Positions 10,320-22,666 are shown, counted from the first letter of the stretch. The stretch: DNA of 64,000 bases from Poa pratensis (GCA_947311845.1 CAMZMU010000035.1:5370344-5434343), one strand, 5' to 3'. The notes: generated by a model not told the origin, from the sequence alone. Made by a program: numbers and translations.

Positions 10320-12637
10320 GAAGCCTAGCTATATGGCTATAAAGAAAGCGCTTTGCGGGAGGCAACCCGGTTATTTTTTGTGTGATTTTCTTTGTGTCCT
10401 CTTGCTGTAACAAGAGACTTTGTGTCTAGTTTAGGTTCTGGAATTTTCAATAAAGTGCCAAGTTTTACCCTTTTTGGTTTGAAAAAGTTGCTTATAGCGT
10501 TCGGAGATTTTATTCCTGCACGAATCAGTGCACGGTATGATTTTTAATTCTTATTCTGTAACTCCGAATGAGCTCATATTTGAACTGTAGTTGCAACTTT
10601 TCATCCTCTGTATGCATGAATTTTTCGGAATTTTTCGAGAAAGTTTGGTAGGGTAGAAAAATACGTTTTGCTGCTGCTGTTTTTCTGGACAGATTCTGTC
10701 CCATTTTGTTTGATGCATGCTTTGAGCTTTTAAGTTGAATCTTTTTGATCCAATTGAGTTTATGAGTAGGCATACAACATTATACACTTTCTGGACATTC
10801 ATATGAATTTTTGTTCAAGGATTATATGCAGCAAGAAACCTATTTGTTTATCACTATTAATGCACCCCACAGAAAAGAAATGGGAGAAACGGTGTTTTGA
10901 AGTTTTTTCACAGGGATTGGAGGAGATGCACCAAGAGCTATCCAAGGATGGTGAAGACCATAAGCTTGGGGATGTGAAGACAACCCCGCTGGACCTACAC
11001 ACTCTCGGTTTGCACACGTCCAACTTCTGTTTTTCGATCGAAACACTTTATCGCATAAACTTGGAGCGTCTTTTTGTTTTTTTTGAGTTTGAGAGACCAC
11101 CACACTATCATTTATATATGGAGAGCTACTGGAAATATGGGTTGAAATATGTTGGATGCTTTTATAAGATTGGGAAAAGGGATGTTTGAGTTGATTTTTA
11201 ATGATACATATAGTTGCATGATTCATGAGCTTGTTTATGAGTAATAGTTTGCAAATCTTTTTGAAGAGCTATCACTTATTCATGTTTTGGTGCTGATTGT
11301 TATTTTACTTGGTTTAACATGGATTAGTTAGTTCTATGGACACTCATGCATGCATCTAGATGGTCAACTTTCTCCCTTTTGCTAGCCCAAAAATTCCAAC
11401 AAGTCAAAACTTGTTTCCAACACCTTCAACCAAAGTTATTCCAGTGAGTCCACCATATCTACCTACTAGCTATATGCTATTCCGAGTATGTTCATCATGA
11501 TATTTGTGTTATCTATACCTCTGAATGAAAATGATTATGTTATTGATTGCATGGAAAAGTTGGTTATATAGCTCTCACGAACTTGATGCACATTTTACTA
11601 TCATTGCATAAATAAAACATGACCCATTGTGATTAAGATTATGATGCTAGTGGCTTGATAAATGTTGAGGTTGGGAGTTAGCCCATATGTGCTGTCACAT
11701 GCAAAGCTTTCAACATGCTCCATTTAGTTGATATCATGTGCTTTTGTCTATGGATGCCTATCATGGTGAAATAAGGGAAAAAGATAGTTTGAATGAGTTT
11801 GTATAAATGGTTAGAGAGACGCCTGGGCCGCTAATCTAAGCCATGCATTATTCATGGTGGAAATTTACTTACATGCTATGGTGAATTATCTATGACACAC
11901 CTTACAATAAAAAGCTATTCCAATGGTAAATAAAAAGGGTGTTGAGGTTTTCATCTTGTTTGTTTGTCTTGTCATTTTGATATGGGCTTGTTCCATATCC
12001 TGGGACAAGAGGTACCCCAGTTGACGCTCTTGATGATACTATTATTACTTACAATGATAGATAACTTGAACTTGCTTTTCCCAAGTTGAGTAACTCATGG
12101 TGTAGGTACTTGTATTCAAGGGGCATGAGACATCCAACCTTTACTTTGTCAAGCACACTACTCATATTTGCTCTCACATTAAACTATAATCATTCAAGAT
12201 GCTATGATAGGGGAATGAGAGCTTGACACCAAGTATTACCACATTGCAATCATTAACTTAAGTAGAGAGTTTGGAGTTAGATGAAACTTATGCATGCTTT
12301 ACCTCTACTCACTTATTCATCTTTCCAAAGTGTCCACCAAACATATTCAGATTTTCATCATCACTCTATGGACCACATGTATGCAAAAGTAAGAATGTCC
12401 ATATACTATCTGTTATGTTACACTTTGTGAACTATCATTGAACATCCTTGCATTGAATACTTGATATCACTTCATAAACTATTTGCATATTGCTACTCCT
12501 TTGAAGAATGAATCATTTGACTCTATGTAGCAGTAGTAATCATCTTTGATATCCATTGTTAGTGCTATATTGCAAAGCCCATGTTAGTTTTATCACCTTC
12601 ATACTCGAGGACGAGTATTGGTTAAGCTTGGGGATGT
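10320..12637 (+). mobile_element. Non-coding interior of Gypsy element ending in polypurine tract
   Basis: About 2.3 kb without recognisable pol domains. Near 10340 it carries AAAGCGCTTTGCGGGAGGCA, a motif often seen in the untranslated interior of grass Gypsy elements. It ends in GGTTAAGCTTGGGGATGT directly before the 3' LTR, the likely polypurine tract for plus-strand priming. Open stretches at 10800-11230 show no family. Confidence 0.7.
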
Positions 12638-14385
12638 TGATGCATGTAAAATGCATACATGAACTTTGCACTATATCACTTATATTCCAATCATATTTGC
12701 ATCATATAAGGGTTATATCACTGTTATTTAATGATTTTAGGAAATAAATCAATTGTTTCCTATTTTTATGGAATTAACCCTGCGCAGGCAGAAAACCCTA
12801 TTTCTTTCCTTTTAATGTTTCAGGGACCCAAACGTCCAAAAATTATGGAAAAATACAGGCGTCATTTTGGAAGGAGGAAGACCTCGGAGCGAAGGAAGCA
12901 AGCAAACGGAGGCCAGAAGGCCAAAGAGGGTGGCCCACGCGGCCAGTACTGGCCGCGTGGGGCCCACTCATTTGGCCTCGTGGCTCCGCTGCCGTCGATC
13001 TTTCGTCCACCGCCTCGTCTTGACCTAAAAACGCCTATAAAAAAGGTCCCCTGGCGTTTCGCGAAGGAGCGCCGCACAAACACAGAAACACCGAAACGGA
13101 GATCAGGAGCTGCAGATTGGAGGGGGAAAACTCCGGCGGGGCGCTGCCGGCGTGGTCTCCATCTCTCCATCGACTTCTCCACCGTCTCCATGATGAAGAG
13201 GGAGTAGTCCACCTCTGGACTATGGGTTTGTGGAAGTAACTTATGTATCTCTCCTCTCTTGAGCTTCACTAATTAGTACCGTATGAGCTGCTGAACATGA
13301 TTACGGTCATATTTGTAATACCTATGTGGTGGATCTTTCTATGAGTTAATATATGTTTGAGATTGCAATGTTTGTTTCAGTTATGAGTATAGATGCATAT
13401 TATGTACCCCGTTCTTGTCTACTTGTTTGATCAAGCATGTTTATGAGAGCGTGTGTGGGGGAACGTGTGCATTAGTTGGAGTAACGGGGAGTGGTGAGTG
13501 CGGTAAGCTGACAACTTAATATCGCGATCCACTTGGTGTTTACCTTACTTTGTTACCTCACTAGGGATAAACTAAAATACCATGCTGCAAGGGTTGAGGG
13601 TGACCAAGCTTCTTCCTGTGACTAGATCCAGCATGTTCTTATTTTCACTTCATGTCATGAAACTTATTGCTATACTCTGAGTCATCTTAATTACTGAGGT
13701 GTTATGATTTGGTTCGCATCTTGGTGGAGTATAAGAGAGACTAATAACCAAAAGGTCTCTATGTTAGGACGTGATGCCCATATATCTAAGTAACTTGTTA
13801 TCAAACTTGTGTTGCAATCTCATATGTTAACTCTGTGTGTTCCATTGTCTGCCACTTTATAAAGAGAGAGTGCATTTGTGAAACCATGAACCCCGGTCCA
13901 TTTTTAATCATAAGAAACACCTTTCCAACACCATATACCACTTTTCATTTTCAGCCATCATTAAATCCGAAAATACAAAAATACTTTTCATCTTGCATAC
14001 ATCATTAAAAACCCAAAAATATCATTTACCATTGCATCCACCACCATTGCATATTTATTTCCTGTTTGCATTGCATAACTATCTTGATATCATTCTTACA
14101 CCTTGTGCTTGACAACCACAGGTGAGGTTGAGGACCAAAACATTTAACTTTGTTTTGTAGGTAACCAAAAGAAGGATAAGAAGATATATCTTCACTACTG
14201 ATTCCCCGAGAGTTCGATATTAAACCCTCGAGTCACCCTCGTGGGGAAAACAAGTCTTCCACTACTACACACTCTGCACTTGGAGTCTCAACCTAACCCA
14301 TTTACTTTTGACGCAGGTAACTACGCACCGGAGATCAAGCAAAGTGTTTTCTGGCGTCGTAGATCAACCTCTTCAAGGGCCATCA
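12638..14385 (+). repeat. 3' LTR of non-autonomous Gypsy element
   Basis: Starts TGATGCATG, ends CCATCA and is followed by the ATGGG target duplication at 14386-14390. Compared with the 5' LTR it lacks single bases in many short homopolymers (for example GCGAAGG against GCGAAAGG, CACTTTTCA against CACTTTTTCA) besides C/T substitutions. Confidence 0.92.
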
Positions 14386-14390
14386 ATGGG

Positions 14391-15646
14391 ATATAGATGG
14401 CATATTGGGGATGGTAGAAGTGTGAAATTCTGGGAGGACCACTGGTTCGGTTCATCCAGTTTAGCCATCCAATACTGGGACTTGTACATTATTGCAAATG
14501 AGCAACATATGTCGGTTGCAGAAGCATGGGATGGTACTAATATGAAAATCTCATTTCGGAGATGTGTAGATCAGAGGTTAATGCTGAGGTGGTATGAACT
14601 TATTCAGATCGCCCAGTCCATTAATTTTTCTGGAGAACAAGATGCAATCATCCGGAAACATGAGGCCAAAGGGACCTGCTCTGTTAGCTCCCTTTATTCT
14701 ATAATTAACTTTCGTGGTGTTATTCCTGTTCATGTTCCAGCTGTTTGGCAACTATCTATTCCACCACGGATCCATATTTTTCTGTGGCTTATGACTAACA
14801 ACAAGCTCTTAACTAGAGATAACTTATCCAAGAGACAACAGTTGAATGATTTGACTTGCGTCTTTTGTGGTGAACCTGAATCTATCATGCATCTGTTCTT
14901 TGAGTGTGTTGTGGCCAAGGAAATGTGGAGAAATGTTGCACCCATTACTGGTGCTGTTTTACCTATCTCTTTTGAATCAATTGCGGGGTGGTGGGTTTGT
15001 GATAAAAACCATAAAGTGGCTAACATTATCCATGCGGCCTGCTTATGGGCTTTGTGTAAAATGAGAAACAATCTCTATTTTAACAGGGTGAGTTGGTAAA
15101 AAATGCAGGTACTTTGGTGCCGTGTGGCTGCTCCCCCTTTGGCGTCTCTTATGTCCAGATGCCGCAAAAGACCAGTTGAGTGCTGCAACTGGGATGATTC
15201 AACAACTGGGAAGGTGTCCCCCACTGCTGCTCTGGCCAGACCCTGGCTGACGACTCTGGGATGGCAGGGGAAGATGACGGGAGAAGGTCAGCAGCTGTGC
15301 AGCCCTGTGGTGATGTCGAAAGAAGCTGTAGCTTGGACTGCTACCACTGCACACCTTGAAGAACGCTTGGAGGAGTTGGCTCTAAGCCTGGTGGATGACG
15401 GGATACATCTATATGTTGTCCCCCGCTGAGTGCTTGGTGCCGTCGCTGGAGGCGCGCGATTAGTTGTTGATGTGTGTTGGTTTCGCTTTCAGCATTGGAC
15501 CTTGATTTTAAACTCCTGTTGTAAGCTCGGTAGAGCAAAACTCTGGTGATGGTACGCTGCCATTGCTCGTGGAATAAGTGCAATGCCTCTGTATGGTTTC
15601 ATTTTGATTAATGGAACCGGGGAGGAGCCCTGTTTTTCTATAAAAA
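14391..15646 (+). mobile_element. L1-type LINE, 3' segment (zf-RVT domain, 3' UTR, A-tail)
   Basis: ORF2 resumes in frame after the Gypsy element: YRWHIGDGRSVKFWEDHWFG, then the zinc-binding zf-RVT region (IPPRIHIFLWLMTNNKLLTR, CVFCGEPESIMHLFFEC) and a stop at 15097. The 3' UTR ends TTTTTCTATAAAAAAAAA, followed by the second copy of the 15-bp target duplication (15647-15661). Confidence 0.92.
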
Positions 15647-15960
15647 AAAACTTGATAGAAGGAAAAGGGGTGGTAGGAGAAGGAGAGGTGTTAGATTGTT
15701 TCATTCTGGTTTTATAAGGTGTTTGCTGCACGACGGTGTATATATGATCTGATTAAGGACGGTCCTGGAGGAAGATCATGCAACAATGTAAATAATCTGC
15801 AGACTAATATGTGGTTCTCACAGGTTGCTATGTTGAAATGCCACCCAACAATGTATGTAGGAGAGAAATGTTACTACACTCGGGAGCTAAAAAGCAGTAT
15901 ATTTCAGTTATATACAAATGGAGCTATCACGGGCAGAACTCACAGATAGGTCACATATTT

Positions 15961-16166
15961 CATCAGATAGTTAAGCTTCCACGGATCCTTAACTGAAACT
16001 TTCATCTCTCTCACCCTCTCTCCGGTGCCTCTTAGGTCTTAGCACACCATCAGATAGTCAAGCTTCCATGAATTCGTGACTGAAACTTACATCTCTCTGG
16101 TGCCTCTTAGCACACCATAAGATAGTTAAGCTTTCATGGATCCGTGACTGAAACTTTCATCTCTCA
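15961..16166. repeat. Three-copy tandem repeat, 50-87 bp units
   Basis: Units start at 15961, 16048 and 16116. Each has CATMAGATAGTYAAGCTTYC, then a GGATCC/GAATTC step, CTGAAACTTWCATCTCTC and TGGTGCCTCTTAG with small length differences. Non-coding, within the SINA-A intron region. Confidence 0.8.
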
Positions 16167-16487
16167 CGTATTCTGACAAAAAAAAATCTATTCCTAAGGG
16201 AAGAATGGTGAATGTAACTGTTTTTATTTTCCTATTTTCTTTATTCCTTAGACGACGACAACCGATTGATCGATCCCCTTTCTTCACTTGTCCCATGCCA
16301 AGACAGGTGTACACACTATATATGACTCTGATTTCAATTTCAGACGCACTCCCACCGATTGATGGATCCCCTTTATTCACTTTCTTGCAGCCCTTTTCAG
16401 CTCATCCCGAATGCAATGGCGGATCAAAAAAGACTAAAAATGGTGCTCTGCTATCCATGAACGAAGAGGAAGAAGTAGGGATGGAAC

Positions 16488-16577
16488 CTGGTAGACCGGA
16501 GGCTGGAGGGGATCCATACAGATCGGGCACTCCAGAACATCCCGCTCGATGCTGCCACTGATGGCCGCCGCCGCCAT
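16488..16577 (-). pseudogene. SINA-like copy A, exon 1
   Basis: The frame gives MAAAAISGSIERDVLECPIC, MDPLQPPVYQ and then the donor GTTCCATC. This is the standard exon 1 of the family: first RING Cys pair and a phase-0 junction after Q. Reading in frame upstream to 16691 adds a basic stretch (GKKRKKRRGDHQ) that may be a longer N-terminus. The nearest exon 2 in the same orientation is 3347-3721; apart from the LINE, the joining intron would be about 1.2 kb. Pairing with copy A is inference from order and strand. Confidence 0.75.
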
Positions 16578-17254
16578 CTTGGTCGTCTGCTCGTGCTGCT
16601 GCGTCGGCCGCTGATGATCCCCTCTCCTCTTTTTTCTTTTCTTGCCGTTGTGGCTCTGCTCACCTGCAGTGAAATCCGTGGCTTGCTTCATACGTTCCCT
16701 GCTCGTTCGCTGCAGTGCTACTAGCCGTTCTGTTTACTGATGTGATCTCACGACTCGCAGTGTAGAGAGGAGGCTAGTACTAGGCGGGCACTGGCTAGCC
16801 GTTTTTTGGGTTTCAAATCCGTGGCTTTCCTTCACGGGCGCCATTATAATCTTCTCGTGGACATATCTTAGGCTTGAAACCAATCAAAATCTTTACTATT
16901 AAATGGGAGTCTGCGGTTGTGATGGTACGTCGGTCGTACGTCCGTCCGTGGTCTGCCTCGCCCGAATGGCTCGTGTGCGATGACATGTGGACCTGCGCAT
17001 CGATTGGATATTGTCCGTCGTCCCAAGCCCCGACTTGATTAGCATTTCCCTACCACGGCCGCAGCCGCAGCCTCGAGGTTTCATTCACGAACTATGCACC
17101 CACGAACTGCCCACGAGATCCCGCTCATGGCTCTGCCTCGAGGTCGTGATTGACGTGCCCTGCGGCCAACATGCCACCTCGAACTTGATCCTCCTCCATT
17201 GTCGACGACTCAAAGTCGCCATTGACGTGCCCGCCGCCGCCGATGCCTCCAGCC

Positions 17255-18830
17255 ACGGTATAAACATTTGCTGCTTGTTGTAGTATAGGCGTGCCCTTCA
17301 GTTTTAGCAACGACAACTTTTTCCTAGCTTCATGTTCAGACTTTACCTCCTTCTCACGCTTCTCTTGAACGGCCCTTTCAAAATGTTTGAAGAACCTCAC
17401 TATGTCCAAATTAAATTTCAGATGTTGCTTCAAGTCCTTATTGAAACTCTCGCTGAGTTGCATGCTTCACATTCCCAATGTGAACACATCCTTCATGTAG
17501 CAATAAGCCCACTTGTGCTTCAGTTTATAAATACCATCCAGCTAGCATCCTTTCTTCACCTTAGACTGCATCCACTTGAATACTTCTTCAAACTTCTCTT
17601 CTTTTTCATACAAATACATACAACATTTATATTCCTTCAGAATTGCTGATGCCTCATCCTTTTTTTGAACATGATCACTAGGGAGAACCTCTCCTGTTGG
17701 TTCTTCATCCGTCTTATTACCAGGGTCACTAGGGAGAACGCCTCCTGGTTCTTCATCCTTATACAAGCTTAAATGCTTTACTGCATTCTGACCCATATGC
17801 CAGCAACACAAACCATGTATTGTGTGCACAAACACCTCACCAACCGCCCTGCCCATTGCTGCATCTTGATCGGAAAACATTATTGTTCTTGGATGTTTTT
17901 GATTATGTGCTGCTAGAAAACTTTCAAATAACCACTTAAAAGAATCTAATGTTTTATCATATAAGAGGGCTGCTCCAAAAACCACTATTTCTCGAAATGA
18001 TTAAATCCAACAAAAACTCCAAAAGTCATGTGTACTCTTTGTTGGTAGAATATGTGGTATCAAATGTAATCACATCACCAAACAAAGCACAGTCTATCAA
18101 CATTTTTGCATCAGCCCAAAATATATTTGTTATCTGTTCTTCACAATCTAGTTGAATAGCATATTGAAAGGATGGATTATCAATGACTTGTTGATGAAAA
18201 TACTGTAACAAACCTCCTACTTCTCCATACTGCAAGTTACGTTGGCGCTTAGTCCTCAAGTAATTTTTGCGATCTTGCAGAGTGTACCCAAGATTGGATG
18301 TTCCACCAACAACTTCTCCAGAAAAGACATGGGCTGCCTTTGGTGCAATGCCAGCGTGATCTCTGCGTCTATGTCCATGGCATCCACTTGACATATTTTT
18401 CGATGAGATGGGATCAAGTGGATCATATCAGGCCGATACAAGACATGGTTGTGCTCTGCCACAAAGTCATGTGCTTGATACTTGTTAGTATTCCTGTTCA
18501 AAAGAATTCCCATGCGTGCCTTGCATCCTGTTCTTGTTTCAGCTCGTGAAGACTTGTATTGATCCTCACGTTTATCTTTGATCGATGAACTTCTTTTCCA
18601 CATAAGAATCTTGTTGATGTCACAATTCCTTCCTTATTCTTATTACTACAGTGCTTTCTAGCATCAAATCCTATTTTTCCTGCATAAGTAACCCAGAAAT
18701 TCCATGCTTCACCTATTGTACGGAATTCCATATCTAGCCAGGGAGTCCAACTTGCAGCATGATCGGCGTTGGCGTTTGATTCCGCATTGAGATTTCCGTT
18801 GAGATTTCCATTGTTGTTGTCTGGCTGCAT
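17255..18830 (-). pseudogene. FAR1/FHY3-like (MULE transposase-derived) pseudogene
   Basis: Starting at 18830 (MQPDNNNG), an FAR1 DNA-binding region appears (MEFRTIGEAWNFWVTYAGK, RAETRTGCKARMGI, AEHNHVL), then a linker (GYTLQDRKNYLRTKRQR), then a MULE transposase core (NIFWADAKMLIDCALFGDV, VFGAALLYDKTLDSFKWLF, TIMFSDQDAAMGRA, HGLCCWHMGQNAVKH) and the region ESFNKDLKQHLKFNLD. The frame slips near 18580, 18350, 18030 and 17995, each fixable by one missing base. Similarity ends near 17255 (VYT), before the SWIM zinc finger. Intact members are nuclear transcription factors; this one is broken. Confidence 0.85.
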
Positions 18831-19189
18831 TGCTGGATGACACCAACGCCAGCAGGGAAGTATGTAGATCTGAAGGTTTGGGGAAGAATAGAATAGATCT
18901 GCTAGTTTTGGTTGGAAAAGGCAAGCTGGTGATTGTTACGCTTGTTTTTGGTGGGAAAAGGCAGTACGTGGTGTGTTTTTGGTGGGAAAAATGGTGTGAG
19001 TAGTTCATTTTGGAGGGAACAATCAAAAGGAAACTTTTTTTCTCCAAATTAGTAGATAAGTCTGAGATTGTTATGGCTGATGAAATCTGGCAACGCAACG
19101 GGTGTGATCGAGTTGGACTCAACTCCAGGGGATCTGAACTCCTGGCTGTGGTTTCGGAGCTAGCGCGAGAAGATCTTTCCCTCTTTAGT

Positions 19190-19272
19190 ATCTTTTGCCC
19201 TCTGTAACCTGTAACTCTTGGGATTTCCCTCTTCTGAAATGAATCGGCAGTGCTCCTGCCTTAACCTAAAAA
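19190..19272 (+). mobile_element. Possible 3' end of a LINE
   Basis: ATGAATCGGCAGTGCTCCTGCC a few bases before an A-tail resembles the 3' ends of grass LINEs. No target duplication was found and the left limit is unknown. Confidence 0.35.
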
Positions 19273-19891
19273 AAAATTGTTTGTACTACACCTGGAAAGT
19301 GAAAGAACACATGAGAAACATTGTGCGCTCCAAATCGTTCAAGCTGATAGTCCAAAGTTCTTACATCATGAAACACAAGAAACAGAACGAGATTTTTATT
19401 GACAAAACCGAGAACAGAACAAGACCACTGGGAGGACAACTGCTTCCACAACAAACGGAGAAGAACCCATGCCTTAAGGCCCGACACGCAACTCGGATCT
19501 CAGAGGGCCACAAACACACACAGACACACCGCATGCACCAAAGGTGTTTTCCATTCACGATCCGACTTCAAGCGTTCACAGAATCACAGGTAAAACGGCT
19601 GCCCGTATGATATTTCAGTCCGTCTTGACATAGGTGCCAAACGCATCGAGGAGGGTCCCAGAACGCGCGAGGAAGCCGAGAATTTTGCCGCTGATTGCGG
19701 GGAGCTCAAACAGCATGCCTTCCTCCTTCCCGAACGGCCCAAGAGTGCGAAAGTTGCTGATGAATGTGAGTCACCTCACGACAGTAGCGTTGCCTAACTG
19801 GCTCACGTACCCTTTGACGCTGGTCAAGTACTCCGCGCTTGCTAGACGGACCTGGACATGCAAAAAAGTTTCATCCATCTATTAATCATTA

Positions 19892-20054
19892 CTCCCACCG
19901 TTTTAAAATATAAGATGTTTTAGGTATTGTACATGGTAGCTAGATTCGTACCAAAAAGAGTATGTACATGTACACTAAAACGAATTTAGATACATATGTG
20001 TACATGTGAATATAGAAAAGGACTAAAACGTCATATATTATGGAACGTAGGGAG
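19892..20054. mobile_element. Stowaway MITE
   Basis: 163 bp, starting CTCCCACCGTTTTAAAATAT and ending ATTATGGAACGTAGGGAG, flanked by TA on both sides (19890-19891, 20055-20056). The termini match the Stowaway (Tc1/mariner) CTCCCTCCGT class. It lies in the JRL-A intron. Confidence 0.88.
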
Positions 20055-20127
20055 TATATATATAATATGGGACCCAAAATTTTAAAATTTGGGTTATGCC
20101 ATTTAACGGTGCTCGGACAGAAGCTAT

Positions 20128-20923
20128 GGAAAAGTATAACGGAGCTATAGTGAAGCTGAACTCAATTTAACATTTTTTCCTTATGAGATGAAAATTTGGA
20201 AAAAAGAGTAAGCATATACAATCAACCAACATATGGAGTATTATATAACACATATGCTTGGCATACACATGCTTAGACATAAGAAACCGAGTACTTATCA
20301 TGCGTCCTAATAGAGTTTTTTTTTGAAGTTTAGTTATTAACCTTTTTCGAGGGATCAATAATCAAGCTTTGAATCAATGCGCCATTTATACATAAAAAGA
20401 AGAAGAAATGATAAAGTAGATGGATGGCTTTGAATCAATGCATCTTTTATTTACGGAAAAGTATAACGGAGCTATAGTGAAGCTCAACTCAATTGAGCCC
20501 AGCTCACTTGGTTAGGGAAGTGGGTGTACAACACAGCCACCCAGGTTCAAGTCCTCACGGACGCAGATTTGGGTTCTTGTTATTTCAAAAACAAAAACCG
20601 ATGTAGGGGCTTCCCCTACCGCATTTCTTTAAAAAAAAAAAGCTCAACTCAATTTAACATTTTTTTCTTATGAGATGAAAATTTGAAAAAAAAGAGTAAG
20701 CACATACAACCAACCAACATATGGAGTATTATATTACACATATGCTTGGCATACACATGTTTAGACATAAGAAACCGAGTACTTATCACGCGTCCTAATA
20801 GAGTTAATAACTTTTTTTTTGAAGTTTAGTTATTAACCTTTTTCGAGGGATCAATAATCAAGCTTTGAATCAATGCGTCATTTATACATAAAAAGAAAAA
20901 GAAATGATAAAGTAGATGGATGG
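20128..20923. repeat. Tandem duplication in JRL-A intron
   Basis: Unit 1 (20128-20427) and unit 2 (20455-20923) both start GGAAAAGTATAACGGAGC and end GTAGATGGATGG. Unit 2 is longer because a SINE is inserted at 20495-20640. Confidence 0.88.
20495..20640 (+). mobile_element. tRNA-derived SINE
   Basis: 146 bp starting GAGCCCAGCTCACTTGGTTA, with a Pol III box B, GGTTCAAGTCC, at 20544-20554, ending in an 11-bp A-tail. It is flanked by a perfect 14-bp duplication AGCTCAACTCAATT (20481-20494, 20641-20654). The unduplicated site is seen in unit 1 of the surrounding tandem repeat. It resembles the Au SINE group of grasses, but the family name is uncertain. Confidence 0.85.
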
Positions 20924-21599
20924 GTTTACGAAAGTCTCTTTCTCTAATCTGCTACAACGGCTTAGCGAGCTAAATGGGTCTAAATTTAGCTGTATACCAA
21001 GATTTGGTGAGCTATATTACCATCTTTCCAGTTTAGCGTTGCTATAGTGACTCTATAGCAGTGGTATATCTGACTATTTGAAACTTTGATGGGACCCTTA
21101 TCGTATTTTATATTTCAGCATGTCTGAGGAACTATATTTTCTCAATATTATAGAATAATTTTATGTTCGATGAAAAAAAAAAAGAACAACCGTATGTACC
21201 TGTATGTGAGGATTGTGTAATGCACAGATCATCATTAATACATTACGAAGATGTTTCGTGTCGGGAGGATGAAAAGAGAAAGGAAACTATTTTCTACATG
21301 GAAAAAAGGATGGACTTTCACATACCTCCGAGCGGCCTCCTCCTCCTCCTCCCCACTGGGGGGTCCACTCGTCCAGTCCTTTGCGCTCATACAGGACCTG
21401 CACGGAATCAATGGTGGCACCATGGTTGATGACAATCATAACGACACGGTTCACGTCGGTCATGTCCATGTCCCTCTCGCCGCCACCACTCCCACCGCAG
21501 GGACCTAGCTTTCTTGCGGGTGACCCCTGCATACGAAAAATAGTGGTACTCAGATAGTGTACCGCAAGAAAGACAGATCGGGCATCCCACGCTTGTTGC

Positions 21600-22655
21600 G
21601 CCTTACCATTGATAAGTTCTTGCTATATGTGGTTTTGTATATGGAAAGAAAGGTGTATGGTCTAATGATCCATTGATCCATGGTCGCCTTTTATACTAAC
21701 CGGATCGACCTGATAGACAATATCAATGCTTTTTCTAGGATCAAGTATACTAGTGACCACGTAAAGAAAATAATACTCTATTCAAGTGGCGGTAAACCGT
21801 GGGTACTTCGCGGCAGACTTTTCATATTGGTGTTAGAGATAATGTCTAGCTAGGTCAAGCCTCGGAAAACTCAGGTCACATCATTACGGGTACAGCATGA
21901 GAGATTAATTAGTCCAGTTATTTATTTTTTAAATTTAAAGGCAGTCGTATCTGCCACCCGATTAGATAGATAGAATATTTATGTACATTGTCACTTGCCT
22001 AAGCAAGAGTATCACCGACAACAAAAATCTTAACAAAGTCCAGTTGATTGATTCACGATATAAACTAATCATGAACATGCTATAGATTACTCAAGTTTAC
22101 CCAATATTTTTGATTTTTAACTAGTTCCGTTACCCAGTTATTCTCAACCATTTAAGAAACAACTTGACCCAATCCAAATGAGATGGTCCTTGTACATATA
22201 TGCAAGCTATATGTGCTCCATAGCTAGAAGCAACACCGATTTGCCCTTTTAAAACAGAAACAACTCGTTGAAAAATAATGAGATGAATGAATCAGTTTTA
22301 GTTTACTAGGCCGGTCTGCATGTACGCGGTAATATAGCAGCATTCTTAGTGGGCGCAAGAAACTGCAAGAGTTGTCACTGTAGCGTGTAGCAAACACCGA
22401 TGGGCGATGGAGCGCGGGAGGATGAGAGGCTTGGCGTGTTGAGAAACGGTCCGGCTTCAGGAAACTCCGCCGATCCTGCTTCTAGCAGCGACTCCAGCGT
22501 CCCGAGCGGAGCAGCGAACGTTCGGCGCTGCTCCAGGCTCCAGCGTCCCGAACAGCCGAAATACCTGCGCCAGGCGGCCTGCTAAGAAATCGTGTTTCGG
22601 TTGGTGGCTACATGTTTTCAGCGGTACAGAGATTTGTAACTGCTTAATTGACAAC
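21600..22655. other. No gene recognised
   Basis: AT-rich intergenic DNA from about 21600 to 22380, then a GC-rich stretch (22400-22580) with a short plus-strand open frame (MGDGAREDERLG) that matches no family I recognise. Confidence 0.4.
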
Positions 22656-22666
22656 GATGGAGCTTC

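Larger units (their letters stand above)
19615..21526 (-). pseudogene. Jacalin-related lectin pseudogene (JRL-A), two exons
   Basis: The exon at 21326-21526 follows the acceptor TTCGTATGCAG and gives GSPARKLGPCGGSGGGERDM to WGGGGGGRSE, the first half of a jacalin fold. The donor is GAG|GTATGTG. The exon at 19615-19851 follows GCATGTCCAG and gives VRLASAEYLTSVKGYVSQLG, then an in-frame TGA at 19771-19773, then LTFISNFRTLGPFGKEEG and LLDAFGTYVKTD with a terminal TGA. So one nonsense codon splits the second half. Exon boundaries match those of the jacalin part of copy J (51652-53538). No N-terminal exon (dirigent, RING or other) was found upstream. Jacalin-related lectins bind mannose or galactose and often respond to stress. 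Pseudogene. Confidence 0.8.

Noticed and set aside
10803..11226. 128-residue frames on both strands in the Gypsy interior
   Set aside because: Mirror frames without pol or other motifs.
16126..16166. CRISPR-like spacing in the three-unit repeat
   Set aside because: Only three diverged units, no constant repeat/spacer length, and a plant nuclear context.
21408..21590. CPIC motif upstream of the JRL-A exon as a RING remnant
   Set aside because: It lies in the intron side of the acceptor, out of frame, with no other RING ligands.
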